Positions 31,552 to 43,232 of a DNA stretch of 64,000 nt are shown here, one piece after another. Below the pieces are notes generated by a model, which worked only from the letters and a program-made list of their open reading frames with translations, did not search any database and had not been told where the DNA came from. Each line of letters begins with the position of its first letter. The stretch's first letter is position 1. The DNA lies in NCBI RefSeq assembly GCF_029051685.1, contig NZ_JAACFT010000003.1:1-64000 (forward strand), written 5' to 3'. The translations under genes and the position numbers were made by a program. The stretch comes from Bradyrhizobium sp. CSA207 (GTDB taxonomy: Bacteria; Pseudomonadota; Alphaproteobacteria; Rhizobiales; Xanthobacteraceae).

Positions 31552-32481
31552 ATGCTGAAGCAGCTTTTTGCGCCGCAACTGGTCGTGCTCTATGTGCTTG
31601 CAGCATCGACGATTTACGTTCACTTCCGGGGCAAGCAGCGGCTGCGCTTCGCGCGCCAGCTCGGCGACCACTCGACCTATCTCGCGCCTTACAACGTGCT
31701 GATGTATGCGGGCTCGGCCGTGCCGAACAGGCCGGTGATCTCGGTCGATCAGTTTCCCGAGCTCAAGCCGCTCGGCGACAATTGGGAAACAATTCGCGAC
31801 GAGGCCGTTCGCCTGTTCGACGAGGGCTTTATCCGCGCCGCTGCGAAGAACAACGACTGGGGCTTCTACTCCTTCTTCAAGAGCGGCTGGAAGCGCTTTT
31901 ACCTGAAATGGTACGACGACTTCCTGCCCTCGGCGCGGACGCTGTGCCCGAAGACGGTGGAGCTGTTGAATTCGATTCCGAGCGTGCATGGCGCGATGTT
32001 CGCGATGCTGCCGCCGGGCGGCAAGTTAGGGGCGCACCGCGATCCCTTCGCCGGCTCGCTGCGCTACCACCTCGGTCTCGTCACGCCGAACTCGAACAAG
32101 TGCCGCATCCTGGTCGACGGCGTCGAATGCGTCTGGCGCGACGGCGAGGCCTTCATGTTCGACGAGACCTTCATCCATAGCGCGGAGAATGCGACCGACG
32201 TCAACCGCATCATTCTGTTCTGCGACGTCGAGCGCCCGATGAAATACGGCTTCATGACCGCGATCAACCGCTGGGTCAGCCATCACGTCGTCAAGGCGTC
32301 GGCCACCCAGAACGTTGATGGCGAGAGCGTCGGCGTGCTCAACAAGGTGTTCGGCAAGCTCTACGAGATCCACCTTGCGAGCCGCAAGGTCAAGGACTGG
32401 AACCGCAACGTCTACTACACGCTGAAATATTCGCTGACCGCGCTGATCCTCGGTTTGATCTTGATGTCGGCACTGCGGTGA
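31552..32481 (+). CDS. Aspartyl/asparaginyl beta-hydroxylase family protein (LpxO-like)
   Basis: 309 residues. N-terminal membrane segment (APQLVVLYVLAASTIYV), and a second near the C-terminus (SLTALILGLILMSALR), flank a cupin-type Fe(II)/2-oxoglutarate domain. Iron ligands are visible in GAHRDPFAG (His-x-Asp-like) and FIHSAEN (distal His), with RILVDGVECVWRDGEAFMFDETF between. LpxO-type enzymes hydroxylate lipid A acyl chains at the membrane; related proteins act on peptides. The lipid A reading is favoured by the membrane anchors and the envelope genes further on. The ATG at 31552 follows GGGGAG directly and GGGAA at 10 nt; a longer start at 31531 is possible. Confidence 0.8.
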   Translation: MLKQLFAPQLVVLYVLAASTIYVHFRGKQRLRFARQLGDHSTYLAPYNVLMYAGSAVPNRPVISVDQFPELKPLGDNWETIRDEAVRLFDEGFIRAAAKNNDWGFYSFFKSGWKRFYLKWYDDFLPSARTLCPKTVELLNSIPSVHGAMFAMLPPGGKLGAHRDPFAGSLRYHLGLVTPNSNKCRILVDGVECVWRDGEAFMFDETFIHSAENATDVNRIILFCDVERPMKYGFMTAINRWVSHHVVKASATQNVDGESVGVLNKVFGKLYEIHLASRKVKDWNRNVYYTLKYSLTALILGLILMSALR

Positions 32482-32505
32482 TCGCCGCAGTCACTGGAGC
32501 AGGCC

Positions 32506-32964
32506 ATGGCCCCCTTGCCGACCGCGAACGCGGAGATAACGCAGTTCTTCCACCAATGGCTGGAAACCTTCGCGGGCTATGTCCGCGAGGTCGACTACGC
32601 CTCGGCGAGGCCGCTCTTCCATCCGGATGTACTTGCCTTCGGCACGCATAACGATGTCATCCCCGGCCTGGACCAATGGGTCACGACGCAATGGGACAAC
32701 GTCTGGCCAAAGACGGCCGACTTCCGTTTCGTCCTGGAGCAGACCTCGGTTCTGGCATCTCCCGACGCCGCGATGGCGACCGTAATCGCGCCGTGGACGA
32801 GCACCGGCTACCATCCCGACGGCAGTCTGTTTCCACGTCCCGGACGGGCAACGATGGTGTTTGCCAGGGATGCCGACGGCTGGCTGTGCGTGCATTCCCA
32901 TATGTCGCTCAACCGTGGTGTGCCGCAGGCAAGCCACGCCGATCGACCGGTGAAGGCCTGGTAG
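32506..32964 (+). CDS. SnoaL/NTF2-like protein
   Basis: 152 residues, about the usual size of this fold. EITQFFHQWLETFAGYVREV then ARPLFHPDVLAFGTHNDVIPG gives the N-terminal helices and first strand; FVLEQTSVLASPDAAMATVIAPW and TMVFARDADGWLCVHSHMSL give the curved sheet. The last part is the usual VHxHxS end found in ketosteroid-isomerase-like proteins of the calcium/calmodulin or SnoaL_3 type. No known substrate. It lies 24 nt after the LpxO-like gene, probably in one transcript, and is followed by a terminator. Confidence 0.75.
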   Translation: MAPLPTANAEITQFFHQWLETFAGYVREVDYASARPLFHPDVLAFGTHNDVIPGLDQWVTTQWDNVWPKTADFRFVLEQTSVLASPDAAMATVIAPWTSTGYHPDGSLFPRPGRATMVFARDADGWLCVHSHMSLNRGVPQASHADRPVKAW

Positions 32965-32999
32965 ATCGAATCCGGCATGTCCACGTCATCGGAATAGAA

Positions 33000-33027
33000 A
33001 AAGGCCCCGGACACGTCCGGGGCCTTT
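33000..33027. terminator. Bidirectional rho-independent terminator
   Basis: Perfect 12-bp stem AAAGGCCCCGGA / TCCGGGGCCTTT with loop CACG. A tracts on the left and T on the right serve both directions: the SnoaL-like gene from the left and the FAH-family gene from the right. Confidence 0.9.
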
Positions 33028-33050
33028 CGATGTCCAAAGGTCCTGGCAGC

Positions 33051-33752
33051 TTATTCCGGCTGGCCGATCGAGACCCTCAGCGCGCCGACGCCGTCGACGC
33101 CGCATTCGAGCCTGTCGCCGGGCTGCAGCTGCGACACGCCGGCCGGCGTGCCCGTCATGATGATGTCGCCGGCGGCGAGCTTCACCTGCTGCGAGAGCTG
33201 CCAGATGATCTCCGGCACGTTCCAGATCAGCTCGGTGAGGTCGCCCTTCTGCGCTTCCTTGCCGTTGACCGTGAGCCAGATCTTGCCCTTGGCCGGATGG
33301 CCGATCTTCGCGGCCGGCTGCACCGCGGAGCAGGGCGCGGAATAATCGAACGACTTGCCGATCTCCCAGGGACGCTCCTTCTTGCGTGAAGCAAGCTGAA
33401 GGTCGCGGCGGGTGAGATCGATGCCGACGGCATAGCCATAGACGTGGTCGAGCGCCTTGTCGGCGGGAATGTTCAGGCCACCGCTCTTCATCGCGACGAT
33501 CAGCTCGACCTCGTGGTGCAAATCCTTGGTCAGCGGCGGATAGGGAATGCTGGTGCCATCGGGTACCAGCATGTCGGCATGCTTGGCGAAGAAGAACGGC
33601 GGCGCGCGCTCGTCATTGCCCATCTCGCGGATGTGCTCGAGATAGTTGCGGCCGACGCACCAGATGCGGCGCACCGGGTAGCGGCCGGACTCCCCGACGA
33701 CGGGAAGCGATGGTTGCGGCGGAAGCGGGATGACGTAGGAGGCGGCGTTCAT
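33051..33752 (-). CDS. Fumarylacetoacetate hydrolase-family protein
   Basis: 233 residues of FAH type: IWCVGRNYLEHIREMG at the N-terminus, the metal site HHEVELIVAM (His-His-Glu with a following Glu), YGYAVGIDLTRRDLQ and the closing IIMTGTPAGVSQLQPGDRLE. The family includes fumarylpyruvate hydrolases, acylpyruvases and oxaloacetate decarboxylases. Fumarylpyruvate hydrolase or a generic acylpyruvate hydrolase is the likeliest; the single-domain length excludes true FAH. It lies alone between a terminator and the exporter gene, reading left. Confidence 0.85.
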   Translation of the reverse strand: MNAASYVIPLPPQPSLPVVGESGRYPVRRIWCVGRNYLEHIREMGNDERAPPFFFAKHADMLVPDGTSIPYPPLTKDLHHEVELIVAMKSGGLNIPADKALDHVYGYAVGIDLTRRDLQLASRKKERPWEIGKSFDYSAPCSAVQPAAKIGHPAKGKIWLTVNGKEAQKGDLTELIWNVPEIIWQLSQQVKLAAGDIIMTGTPAGVSQLQPGDRLECGVDGVGALRVSIGQPE

Positions 33753-33799
33753 GAAGCGATCTCGCTGCTCTTGGGGTAACTCTTGGGGTGAGAGGAATG

Positions 33800-35608
<1,809 letters not shown>

Positions 35609-35726
35609 CCGCAGTCCATTGACGGCACAGGAAAAAGCCTGCCCGCGCGTCAGGGATCGAACGGCCTCTGTGCCCGCTAAAGCCACGCTTTTCAAGCCCA
35701 ATTAAGGGCTTGCGCCTGGATGGATT

Positions 35727-36740
35727 CTAGGCCGAGGCGGCGTGGCGGAGCTCGCCATGGCGTTCACGGAGCAGCTTGTCCTCCCAGGCCAGCGCGTGCG
35801 CCGCGATGGTCTCGAGGTCGTCGTATTGCGGCTTCCAGTCGAGCAGGCTGCGGATGCAGCTGGTGTCGGCGACCATGGTCATGATGTCGCCGGGCCGGCG
35901 CGGCGCGTATTGCACGGCGAAGCTGCGCCCCGAAACCCGCCGCACCGCGTCGATGGTCTCGAGCACCGAATAGCCGCGGCCATAGCCGCAATTCAGCGTC
36001 GTGGAGGCCCCGCCGCGGCGCAAGTACGACAGCGCCGAGCGATGCGCCTGCGACAGGTCCGTGACGTGAATGAAGTCGCGGATGCAGCTGCCGTCCTGGG
36101 TCGGATAGTCGGTGCCGAACACGTCGATCTTGGCGCGCTGGCCGGTCGCTGCCTCGACCGCGATCTTGAGCAGATGCGTGGCGCCGACGGTGGCAAGACC
36201 AATGCGGGCCTGCGGATCGGCACCGGCGACGTTGAAATAGCGCAAGGTCACATATTGCATGCCGTAAGCCGAGGCGACGTCGTGCAGCATGATCTCGGTC
36301 ATCAGCTTCGACGAGCCGTAGGGCGACAGCGGCCGCGTCGGCGCGTGCTCGGGCACCGGCACCTGATCCGGATTGCCGTAGACGGCGGCGGTCGAGGAGA
36401 AGATGAAGCGGCCAATGCCGCGCTTGACCGCGACGTTGAGCAGGTTGCGCGCGGTGGTGAAGTTGTTGCGGTAGTAGCCGAGCGGATCGCGCATCGACTC
36501 CGGCACGACCACCGAGCCCGCGAAATGGATGATGCTCTCGATGTTGTGCTGCGCGATCACGCCTTCGAGCAGGTTCTCGTCGCCGGCATCGCCGATGAAC
36601 AGCGGCACGCCCTCAGGCAGATAGGCGGAGAAACCCGTGGAGAGATCGTCGATCACGACGACGTCTTCGCCGGCTTCCGCCAGCGCCAGGACCGTGTGAC
36701 TTCCGATATAGCCGGCGCCGCCGGTGACAAGCACAGTCAT
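35727..36740 (-). CDS. galE: UDP-glucose 4-epimerase
   Basis: 337 residues of GalE type: GGAGYIGSH (residues 7-15) for NAD, FSSTAAVYG (114-122) and the catalytic pair Tyr141/Lys145 in YGSSK, with FNVAGADPQ further on. It interconverts UDP-glucose and UDP-galactose for the surface glycans assembled by neighbouring genes. It lies upstream of the MsbA-like gene in the same direction (118 nt) and is divergent from the GT4 gene. Confidence 0.92.
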   Translation of the reverse strand: MTVLVTGGAGYIGSHTVLALAEAGEDVVVIDDLSTGFSAYLPEGVPLFIGDAGDENLLEGVIAQHNIESIIHFAGSVVVPESMRDPLGYYRNNFTTARNLLNVAVKRGIGRFIFSSTAAVYGNPDQVPVPEHAPTRPLSPYGSSKLMTEIMLHDVASAYGMQYVTLRYFNVAGADPQARIGLATVGATHLLKIAVEAATGQRAKIDVFGTDYPTQDGSCIRDFIHVTDLSQAHRSALSYLRRGGASTTLNCGYGRGYSVLETIDAVRRVSGRSFAVQYAPRRPGDIMTMVADTSCIRSLLDWKPQYDDLETIAAHALAWEDKLLRERHGELRHAASA

Positions 36741-36866
36741 GATCTCACCCGTCTTCGATCAACGCATGAAGCTAACGTTTATGCGGTGAAGAGGGGGTTT
36801 CGGCGCGGCTGAACTGGCCACTATGCTTAATGTTGCGTATAGGACCTTTTCGAAACGGAGCATGAC

Positions 36867-37904
36867 GTGGCGAATACCCCGGGCGATCTGCAGGTGATCG
36901 TGCCAAATCTGCACAGGCGCTATTCCGGGGTCACCGCGACCAACCGGATGGTGGCGCCGCGGCTGGCGAAGCTGTTCCGCGCCGGCTGGTTCGGCTCGGA
37001 CGCGCCGGAGGGGATTGCGCGCCTTGGCGTTGCCGATGTCCTGAAATTATGGCGCCGCCGCACGCCGCTGATCTGGCACGCGCGCCGCAACAACGAGATG
37101 ATCGCGGGCGTCGCGCTGCGCGCGCTCGGCTGGCCGCTCAAGCTCGTCTTCACCTCGGCGGCGCAGCGCCATCACAGCTGGATCACGCGCTGGCTGATCC
37201 GGCGCATGGACGCGATCATCGCGACCTCCGACATCTCGGCGTCGTTCCTGAAGGTGAAGGCGAGCGTGATTCCGCATGGCGTCGACACCGACGTCTATGC
37301 GCCGCCGCAAGTTCGCGCCGCGGCCTTTGCGGAAGCCGCGCTGCCGGGCCGCTACGCGATCGGCTGCTTCGGCCGCGTGCGCGCGCAGAAGGGCACGGAT
37401 GTGTTCGTCGACGCGATGTGCATGCTGTTGCCGCGCTATCCGGATTTCACCGCCGTCATCGTCGGCCAGGTCACGGCGGAGCAGACTTCCTTTGCCAACG
37501 ATCTGAAGAAGCGGATCGAAACTGCAGGCCTGCAATCGCGCATCGTCATCACCGGCGAGCTGCCGATCGATGAGGTGCAGCGCTGGTACCAGCGCCTGAC
37601 CATCTACGCCTTCACCTCGCGCAACGAAGGTTTTGGGCTGACGCTGATCGAGGCGATGGCGGCGGGCAGCGCGCTGGTCGCCGCGCGTGCCGGAGCGGCC
37701 GAGCCGGTGGTCGAGGACGGCGTCACCGGCGTGCTGGTGCCGCCGGGAGATGCCGATGCGCTGGTCGCCGCACTGGAGCCGCTGATGCGTGACGTGACCG
37801 CGGCCACCGCGATGGGCGAGCGTGGCCGCGCCCGCGTGCTTGAGATGTTCAGTCTCGACGCCGAGGCGGCACGGATCGGCGAGGTCTATCGTCCGCTGCT
37901 CTGA
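36867..37904 (+). CDS. Glycosyltransferase family 4, LPS core-type
   Basis: 345 residues, GT-B fold. The donor half is clear: GCFGRVRAQKGTDVFVDAM (about 165-183), then FTSRNEGFGLTLIEAMAAG (about 250), the EX7E-type motif that binds the nucleotide sugar. The whole resembles rhizobial core mannosyltransferases (LpcC-like), but the sugar cannot be settled by reading. The GTG at 36867 follows GGAG by 6 nt; an ATG 5 nt upstream is in another frame. It is divergent from galE across 126 nt that should contain both promoters. Confidence 0.82.
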   Translation: MANTPGDLQVIVPNLHRRYSGVTATNRMVAPRLAKLFRAGWFGSDAPEGIARLGVADVLKLWRRRTPLIWHARRNNEMIAGVALRALGWPLKLVFTSAAQRHHSWITRWLIRRMDAIIATSDISASFLKVKASVIPHGVDTDVYAPPQVRAAAFAEAALPGRYAIGCFGRVRAQKGTDVFVDAMCMLLPRYPDFTAVIVGQVTAEQTSFANDLKKRIETAGLQSRIVITGELPIDEVQRWYQRLTIYAFTSRNEGFGLTLIEAMAAGSALVAARAGAAEPVVEDGVTGVLVPPGDADALVAALEPLMRDVTAATAMGERGRARVLEMFSLDAEAARIGEVYRPLL

Positions 37905-38080
37905 ACGACCGCCTCGGGTCGAGATCAAAAAGCGCGAAAACAACCCCATGCACAGTAGCCGGTGCCAGCGGAATCAATGGCTTGGCGGCCGGCGGGATTG
38001 AGTGCGGATTTTGCGAAATCAATTTGACGCGTCGGGCAAAACACCGGCATGATGTCACCATCGGCGCAGCCTCGACGGCC

Positions 38081-39151
38081 TCACGTCGTAGCCCGCGCCC
38101 CCGCCTGACTCAGCACCCGCTGCGCAATCGCCACCACCTCCGCCGCCGCGATATCGCGCATGCAGCGGTGGTCGTTGATGCGGCAGATCGTGCTCTGGCA
38201 GGGCTGGCAGGCGAGAGCGCTCTTGTCCTGGACAACGGTAGCGGCAAGGCCGTTGAGGGGGGCCCAGAGGTACGGACTGGTCGGGCCGAAGATGCCCATG
38301 GTGGGCGTCCCCAGCGCGGCCGCGATATGCATCAAGCCGGAGTCGTTGGAGATCGCGACATCGGCCGCGGCCATGGCCAGCACACCGTTGCGCAGGTCGG
38401 TGCCGGTCAGATCTCGCACCCCGGGCCCGCCCGCGGCGACGATCTCCTGCGCTAGGCCCTTTTCCCCGGGACCGCCGGCCACCCAGACCTCCAGCCCGCG
38501 TTCGACCAGCAGCCGGGCGGCCTCGGGATAGTAGGTCCAGCGTTTTGAAGCGCCGACCGAGCCGGGGGCGAGCGCCACGGCCGCGCCTGCGCCGAGGCCA
38601 TTGGCCTGCCGCCAGCGGGCGACCTCCTCGGCCGGAACCCGCAATTGCGGTACCGGCCATTCCGCCGGCAGCGGCGCGCCGGCGGGCTGGGCGAGGGCGG
38701 CATTCTTGTCGATGAAGCGGGGCAGCCGCTTTTCGCCCCAGCGCCAGCGGTTGAGCAGGCCGAACCGGAACTCGCCGACAAAGCCGACCCGCTCGGGGAT
38801 GCCGGCCAGTGCGGGCGCAATGGCCGCTTTCCAGGTGCGGGGGAGCACCAGGGCCGTGCCGTAGTTCCGCTCGCGCAGGAGCTTCGCCAGGCCGAACTGG
38901 CGGCCCACGGCGAGTTGGCTGCGTGGCAGGTCCCAGACGATCCCGTGGCGTACGCCGGGCATGTAATCGACCAGCGGGGCGCACAGGGACGTGGTCAGGA
39001 GATCGACCGGCCGGTTCGGCCAGCGCTCCTTCAAAACCCGGACGACGGTGTGATTCCGGACGAAATCGCCGATCCACATATAGGGGATGATCAGGATCGG
39101 GCGGGTGTCGCTCCGGCCCTCACGCCCCTTAAATTGCGAATCGCTGTTCAT
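38081..39151 (-). CDS. ADP-heptose:LPS heptosyltransferase (GT9)
   Basis: 356 residues. N-terminal ILIIPYMWIGDFVRNHTVVR is the GT9 acceptor-domain start (normally G(D/E)); the C-terminal domain has APGSVGASKRWTYYPEAARL, ISNDSGLMHIAAALGTPTMG and GIFGPTSPYLWAP, the ADP-heptose binding blocks of WaaF/WaaC proteins. CQPCQSTICRINDHRC near 320 is the cysteine cluster common in WaaF-type members. It adds heptose to the inner core, using ADP-heptose made by the next two genes, from which it is divergent. The start at 39151 has a poor ribosome site. A long frame continues upstream without homology. Confidence 0.87.
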   Translation of the reverse strand: MNSDSQFKGREGRSDTRPILIIPYMWIGDFVRNHTVVRVLKERWPNRPVDLLTTSLCAPLVDYMPGVRHGIVWDLPRSQLAVGRQFGLAKLLRERNYGTALVLPRTWKAAIAPALAGIPERVGFVGEFRFGLLNRWRWGEKRLPRFIDKNAALAQPAGAPLPAEWPVPQLRVPAEEVARWRQANGLGAGAAVALAPGSVGASKRWTYYPEAARLLVERGLEVWVAGGPGEKGLAQEIVAAGGPGVRDLTGTDLRNGVLAMAAADVAISNDSGLMHIAAALGTPTMGIFGPTSPYLWAPLNGLAATVVQDKSALACQPCQSTICRINDHRCMRDIAAAEVVAIAQRVLSQAGARATT

Positions 39152-39310
39152 TTGTTGATCGGGCCGCTGGCGCACTGATTGTGTCGGTTCGGTAGCCGCT
39201 CCGGGCCGGCAGGTAAAGCCGGCAGCTCGCCGGTCCCAAAACCGCTTACACTTTGGCGGATCATGCGCTAGGGCAAGACCGGACCTCGAAATTCGGGCAG
39301 GGATCTTGGA

Positions 39311-40291
39311 ATGTTGCTGGTGACCGGCGGGGCCGGTTTTATCGGATCGAATGTCGTCGCCGCGCTGAACGAGGCCGGCCGCAGCGACGTCGTGGTCTGT
39401 GATCTCCTCGGCACCGACGGCAAGTGGCGCAATCTCGCCAAGCGGCAGCTTGTGGATATCGTCCCGCCGGCCGAGCTGCTCGCGTGGCTGAAGGACCGCA
39501 AGCTTGACGCCGTGATCCATCTCGGAGCGATTTCCGAGACCACCGCCACCGACGGCGATCTCGTGATCGAGGCCAATTTCCGCCTGTCGATGCGCCTCTT
39601 GGACTGGTGCACGGCCAATGCAGTGCCGTTCGTCTATGCTTCTTCGGCCGCAACCTATGGCGATGGCGCCGCCGGCTTTGACGATGACGCGTCGCTGCCG
39701 GCGCTGAAGAAGCTGCGGCCGATGAATCTCTACGGCTGGAGCAAGCAGCTGTTCGATCTCGCCGTCGCCGAGCGCGTGGCGCGCGGCGACAAGCTGCCGC
39801 CGCAATGGGCCGGGCTGAAGTTCTTCAATGTGTTCGGCCCGAACGAGTATCACAAGGGCTCGATGATGAGCGTGCTGGCGCGCCGCTTCGACGACGTCAG
39901 GGCGGGCCGCACTGTGCAACTGTTCAAGTCGCACCGCGAGGGCATCGCCGACGGCGATCAGCGCCGCGATTTCATCTATGTCGACGACGTCGTGCGGGTC
40001 ATCATGTGGCTATGGGCGACGCCCTCGGTGTCCGGGCTGTTCAACGTCGGAACCGGCAAGGCGCGCAGCTTCAAGGACCTGATTGTTGCCGCCTATGCGG
40101 CACTCGGCAGCGAGCCAAACATCGAATACATCGACATGCCCGAGGCGATCCGCGGCAGCTACCAGTACTTCACCCAGAGCAAGGTCGATCGTCTGCATCG
40201 TGCCGGCTATAACGGCGGCTTCACGACGCTGGAGGACGCGGTGAAGGCCTATGTCGGGGATTATCTCGACCGGCTCGATCGCTTTCGCTGA
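39311..40291 (+). CDS. hldD: ADP-L-glycero-D-manno-heptose 6-epimerase
   Basis: 326 residues with NADP site GGAGFIGSN (6-14), a serine-rich VYASSAATYG strand (108-117), catalytic Tyr141/Lys145 in YGWSK and the HldD marker FNVFGPNEYHKG (about 172-183). It converts ADP-D-glycero-D-manno-heptose into the L-glycero form used by heptosyltransferases. It is followed by hldE 12 nt on, so they are one unit. The upstream 159-nt gap is shared with the divergent heptosyltransferase gene. Confidence 0.94.
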   Translation: MLLVTGGAGFIGSNVVAALNEAGRSDVVVCDLLGTDGKWRNLAKRQLVDIVPPAELLAWLKDRKLDAVIHLGAISETTATDGDLVIEANFRLSMRLLDWCTANAVPFVYASSAATYGDGAAGFDDDASLPALKKLRPMNLYGWSKQLFDLAVAERVARGDKLPPQWAGLKFFNVFGPNEYHKGSMMSVLARRFDDVRAGRTVQLFKSHREGIADGDQRRDFIYVDDVVRVIMWLWATPSVSGLFNVGTGKARSFKDLIVAAYAALGSEPNIEYIDMPEAIRGSYQYFTQSKVDRLHRAGYNGGFTTLEDAVKAYVGDYLDRLDRFR

Positions 40292-40303
40292 GGCCCTTTG
40301 ACC

Positions 40304-41788
40304 ATGCCGACGCCAATTCTCGATTTCGATGCTCTCGGGCAAGCCATTGCGGGCCGGACGGTGCTTTGCATCGGCGACATCATGCTCGACGAGTTCGTCT
40401 ATGGCGAGGTGTCGCGGATCTCGCCGGAAGCGCCGGCCCCGGTGATCGCAGCAGGGCGCAGCGAGATCCATATCGGCGGCGCCGGCAACGTCGCGCGCAA
40501 TGTCGCCTCGCTCGGCGCGCGCTGCATCTTCGTCGGTCTCGTCGGCGATGACGATGCGGGCCGGCGGCTCGCGGCCGCGCTTGCCGAGCAGACCGGCATT
40601 GAAAGCGTGCTGGTGTGCGATCCGTCGCGGCCGACGACGCGAAAGGTGCGCTTCGTCTCCGAGCATTTCTCCACCCATATGCTGCGCGCGGATTGGGAGC
40701 AGGCGCAGCCAGCTTCCGACGAGATCGAGACCAGGCTGATCGAGGCGATCCTGCCGCAGATCTCGCGCGCCGACATTCTGCTGCTGTCCGACTATGCCAA
40801 GGGCGTGCTGACCGCGCGCGTGATCCGCCACACCATCGACGCCGCGCGAATACTCGGCAAGCCCGTGATCGTCGATCCCAAGAGCCTCAACTGGGCGATC
40901 TATCGCGGCGCCACGCTGCTCACGCCCAACCGCAAGGAATTCTCGGAAGCGACCCGCAGCCGCGCCGACACGGCGCAGAGCATCGTCGACGCCTCCGAGG
41001 ACGTGATGCGGCTCGCCGATTGCGAGGCGATCCTGGTGACCCAAGGCGAGCACGGCATGACGCTGGTGCCGCGCCATGGCGAAGCGGTTCATGTTCCGGC
41101 GTACCCTGTGAAGGTGCGGGACGTCTCCGGCGCCGGCGATACTGTCGCCGCAGCGCTTTCCGTGTCGCTCGCGGCGGGCGCGGATTGGGATACGGCCTTG
41201 CGTATGGCCAATGCAGCAGCCGCTGTCGCCGTCGGCAAGCAGGGCACCGCCAGCGTGACCGCTGCCGAGCTGCGGCGAACGATCCTGCCGCATGCCTATC
41301 TCGCGGCCGAAGAGAAGATCGTGCTCGAGGCCGACGCACTCGAGGCGCAGCTCGCCGAATGGCGCAGGCTGGGCTTGCGGGTCGGCTTCACCAATGGCTG
41401 TTTCGATATCCTGCATCCCGGCCACGTCAAGGTGCTGACCGCGGCGCGCTCCGCCTGTGACCGCCTCATCGTCGGCCTCAACAGCGATGCCTCGGTGCGG
41501 CGGCTGAAGGGCGCGGACCGTCCGGTGCAGGACGAGCGCGCACGCGCCGAGGTGCTGGCGGCGCTTGAAGCCGTCGATCTCGTCGTCATCTTCGACGAGG
41601 ATACGCCAATCGACCTGATCACCCGGATCAAGCCGAGCGCCCTGGTGAAGGGCGGCGACTACACCCGCGAGCAGGTGGTCGGCCACGAGGTCGTGGAGGC
41701 CGCCGGCGGAACGGTCGTGCTGGTCGACATCCTCCAGGGTTTCAGCACGACGGCGCTGGTCCATCGCGCGCGCGGAGGGGACAAGTGA
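40304..41788 (+). CDS. hldE: Bifunctional heptose 7-phosphate kinase / heptose 1-phosphate adenylyltransferase
   Basis: 494 residues with two domains. Residues 1-320 are a PfkB/ribokinase kinase, with [15 protein letters not shown] and the anion-hole motif [12 protein letters not shown]; from about 350 a cytidylyltransferase-type domain with [15 protein letters not shown] and an [20 protein letters not shown] block. It phosphorylates heptose-7-P to the 1,7-bisphosphate and later adenylates heptose-1-P. The bisphosphatase (gmhB) and isomerase (gmhA) are not in the window. ATG 40304 is preferred to the TTG two codons earlier. Its stop overlaps the next start (GTGA). Confidence 0.94.
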   Translation: MPTPILDFDALGQAIAGRTVLCIGDIMLDEFVYGEVSRISPEAPAPVIAAGRSEIHIGGAGNVARNVASLGARCIFVGLVGDDDAGRRLAAALAEQTGIESVLVCDPSRPTTRKVRFVSEHFSTHMLRADWEQAQPASDEIETRLIEAILPQISRADILLLSDYAKGVLTARVIRHTIDAARILGKPVIVDPKSLNWAIYRGATLLTPNRKEFSEATRSRADTAQSIVDASEDVMRLADCEAILVTQGEHGMTLVPRHGEAVHVPAYPVKVRDVSGAGDTVAAALSVSLAAGADWDTALRMANAAAAVAVGKQGTASVTAAELRRTILPHAYLAAEEKIVLEADALEAQLAEWRRLGLRVGFTNGCFDILHPGHVKVLTAARSACDRLIVGLNSDASVRRLKGADRPVQDERARAEVLAALEAVDLVVIFDEDTPIDLITRIKPSALVKGGDYTREQVVGHEVVEAAGGTVVLVDILQGFSTTALVHRARGGDK

Positions 41789-43071
41789 CGGCGCTTGCCC
41801 GGGAGACGACCGGCCAGATGCTGTGGCGGCGCCTGCGCAGTCCGGCGGCCTGGCGCGAGACGGTCGATCTGCTCGCCATTCTCACGGCCGCCTCGCTGCC
41901 CTGGTCGACCACGCTCGCAGCGATCTTCAACATTGCGATGCTCGCCTGCATGGTGCCGTTCCTGGACGTCAAGGCGTTCCTGCAATCGCTCAAGCGTCCG
42001 ATCTGCGCGGCGCCGATTGCCCTGGTCTTGCTCGCGCTGTTAGGAACGCTGTGGTCAGACGCACCGTGGGGCGCGCGTTTCTACGCGGTCAATCCGACCG
42101 CGAAGTTGCTCGTGCTTCCGGTCCTTCTGTATCATTTCGAACGATCCTCGCGCGGATATTGGGTGCTCGGCGCCTTCCTCGTCTCCTGCGCGCTGTTGTC
42201 GGTGATGTCGTGGCTCGTCGCCTTCAATCCCGGCCTTTCCCTGAAGCCCGCGATCGACGCCGAGCGCGGCATCTTCGTCAAGAACTACATCGACCAGAGC
42301 CAGGAATTCACCCTGTGTGCGGTCGCGCTCGCTTATCCCGTCGTGCTGCTGCTGCGTGAGAAGAGGTACTGGCTTGCCGGGCTATTAACCGCGCTTGCGC
42401 TGAGCTTCTTCGTCAACATGGCCTTCGTGGTGGTGTCGCGCACCGCACTCGTCACCGTTCCGATCATGCTCGGCGTGTTCGCGCTGCTGCACCTGAGGTG
42501 GCGCAGTATCGCAATCATCCCCGCCGCTCTGCTCGTCGGCGCAGCACTCGCCTGGCAGACCTCGCCGCAATTGCGCAAGACCGCAGACACCTTTTCCCGA
42601 GACTATCAGCTCTACACGCAGGAGAACGTCCCGACGTCGATGGGCGAGCGCCTCGAATATTGGCAGAAGTCAATTCAGTTTTTCCGGCAGGCTCCGATCG
42701 CGGGGAACGGGACGGGCTCCGTGTTCGGCCTGTTCGACAAGGTTTCCAGAAGTGCCGATTGGGTCCCGGGCGTCAGGGTCTTTCCGAATCCTCACAACCA
42801 GACTCTGGCCGTGGCCGTGCAATGGGGCGTCATCGGCGTCGTCGTTCTCTACACGATGTGGATCCTGCATCTGATGCTGTTCCGCGGCGACGGACTTGCC
42901 AACTGGGTGGGCCTGCTGGTCGTGGTGCAGAACGTCTTCACCTCGCTGTTCAATTCCCATCTGTTCGACTTCCACGAGGGCTGGATGTACGTCATCGGCG
43001 TCGGGGTTGCCGGCGGCATGGTGCTTCGCGCTGGCCGCACGCCGCCGAAGCTCGGCGAAGCCGGTGCCTGA
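41785..43071 (+). CDS. O-antigen ligase-family membrane protein (WaaL/Wzy_C)
   Basis: 428 residues with about eleven membrane helices. The large periplasmic loop ends in [20 protein letters not shown], the HNxxL-type motif in which His is essential in O-antigen ligases, and [12 protein letters not shown] precedes it. It would attach the finished O-chain to lipid A-core (WaaL) or polymerise repeats (Wzy); sequence alone cannot separate the two. The GTG start at 41785 overlaps hldE by 4 nt. The tandem repeat array follows its stop. Confidence 0.8.
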   Translation: MTALARETTGQMLWRRLRSPAAWRETVDLLAILTAASLPWSTTLAAIFNIAMLACMVPFLDVKAFLQSLKRPICAAPIALVLLALLGTLWSDAPWGARFYAVNPTAKLLVLPVLLYHFERSSRGYWVLGAFLVSCALLSVMSWLVAFNPGLSLKPAIDAERGIFVKNYIDQSQEFTLCAVALAYPVVLLLREKRYWLAGLLTALALSFFVNMAFVVVSRTALVTVPIMLGVFALLHLRWRSIAIIPAALLVGAALAWQTSPQLRKTADTFSRDYQLYTQENVPTSMGERLEYWQKSIQFFRQAPIAGNGTGSVFGLFDKVSRSADWVPGVRVFPNPHNQTLAVAVQWGVIGVVVLYTMWILHLMLFRGDGLANWVGLLVVVQNVFTSLFNSHLFDFHEGWMYVIGVGVAGGMVLRAGRTPPKLGEAGA

Positions 43072-43082
43072 GGGGCCGTGCG

Positions 43083-43161
43083 GCTGCCAAGTCTTTTGCT
43101 GCCAAGTCTTTTGCTGCCAAGTCTTTGTGCTGCCAAGTCTTGTGCTGATAAGTCGTCTTGT
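43083..43161 (+). repeat. Tandem repeat array, 15-18 nt units
   Basis: Five units based on GCTGCCAAGTCTTTT start at 43083, 43098, 43113, 43129 and 43144; a sixth degenerate GCTGGCAACTCCTGG follows. The first two are identical. The array fills half of the 161-nt gap between the ligase and dehydratase genes. It shows no coding function in any frame that I trust. Confidence 0.9.
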
Positions 43162-43232
43162 GCTGGCAACTCCTGGCGGGATGGGTTATCAGCGCGGTCA
43201 GTTGCACTCAACTGGATAGCATCGGTCGTCGG

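Noticed and set aside
43083..43161. A CRISPR array
   Set aside because: Units are 15-18 nt, directly abutting and without unique spacers; no cas genes are present.
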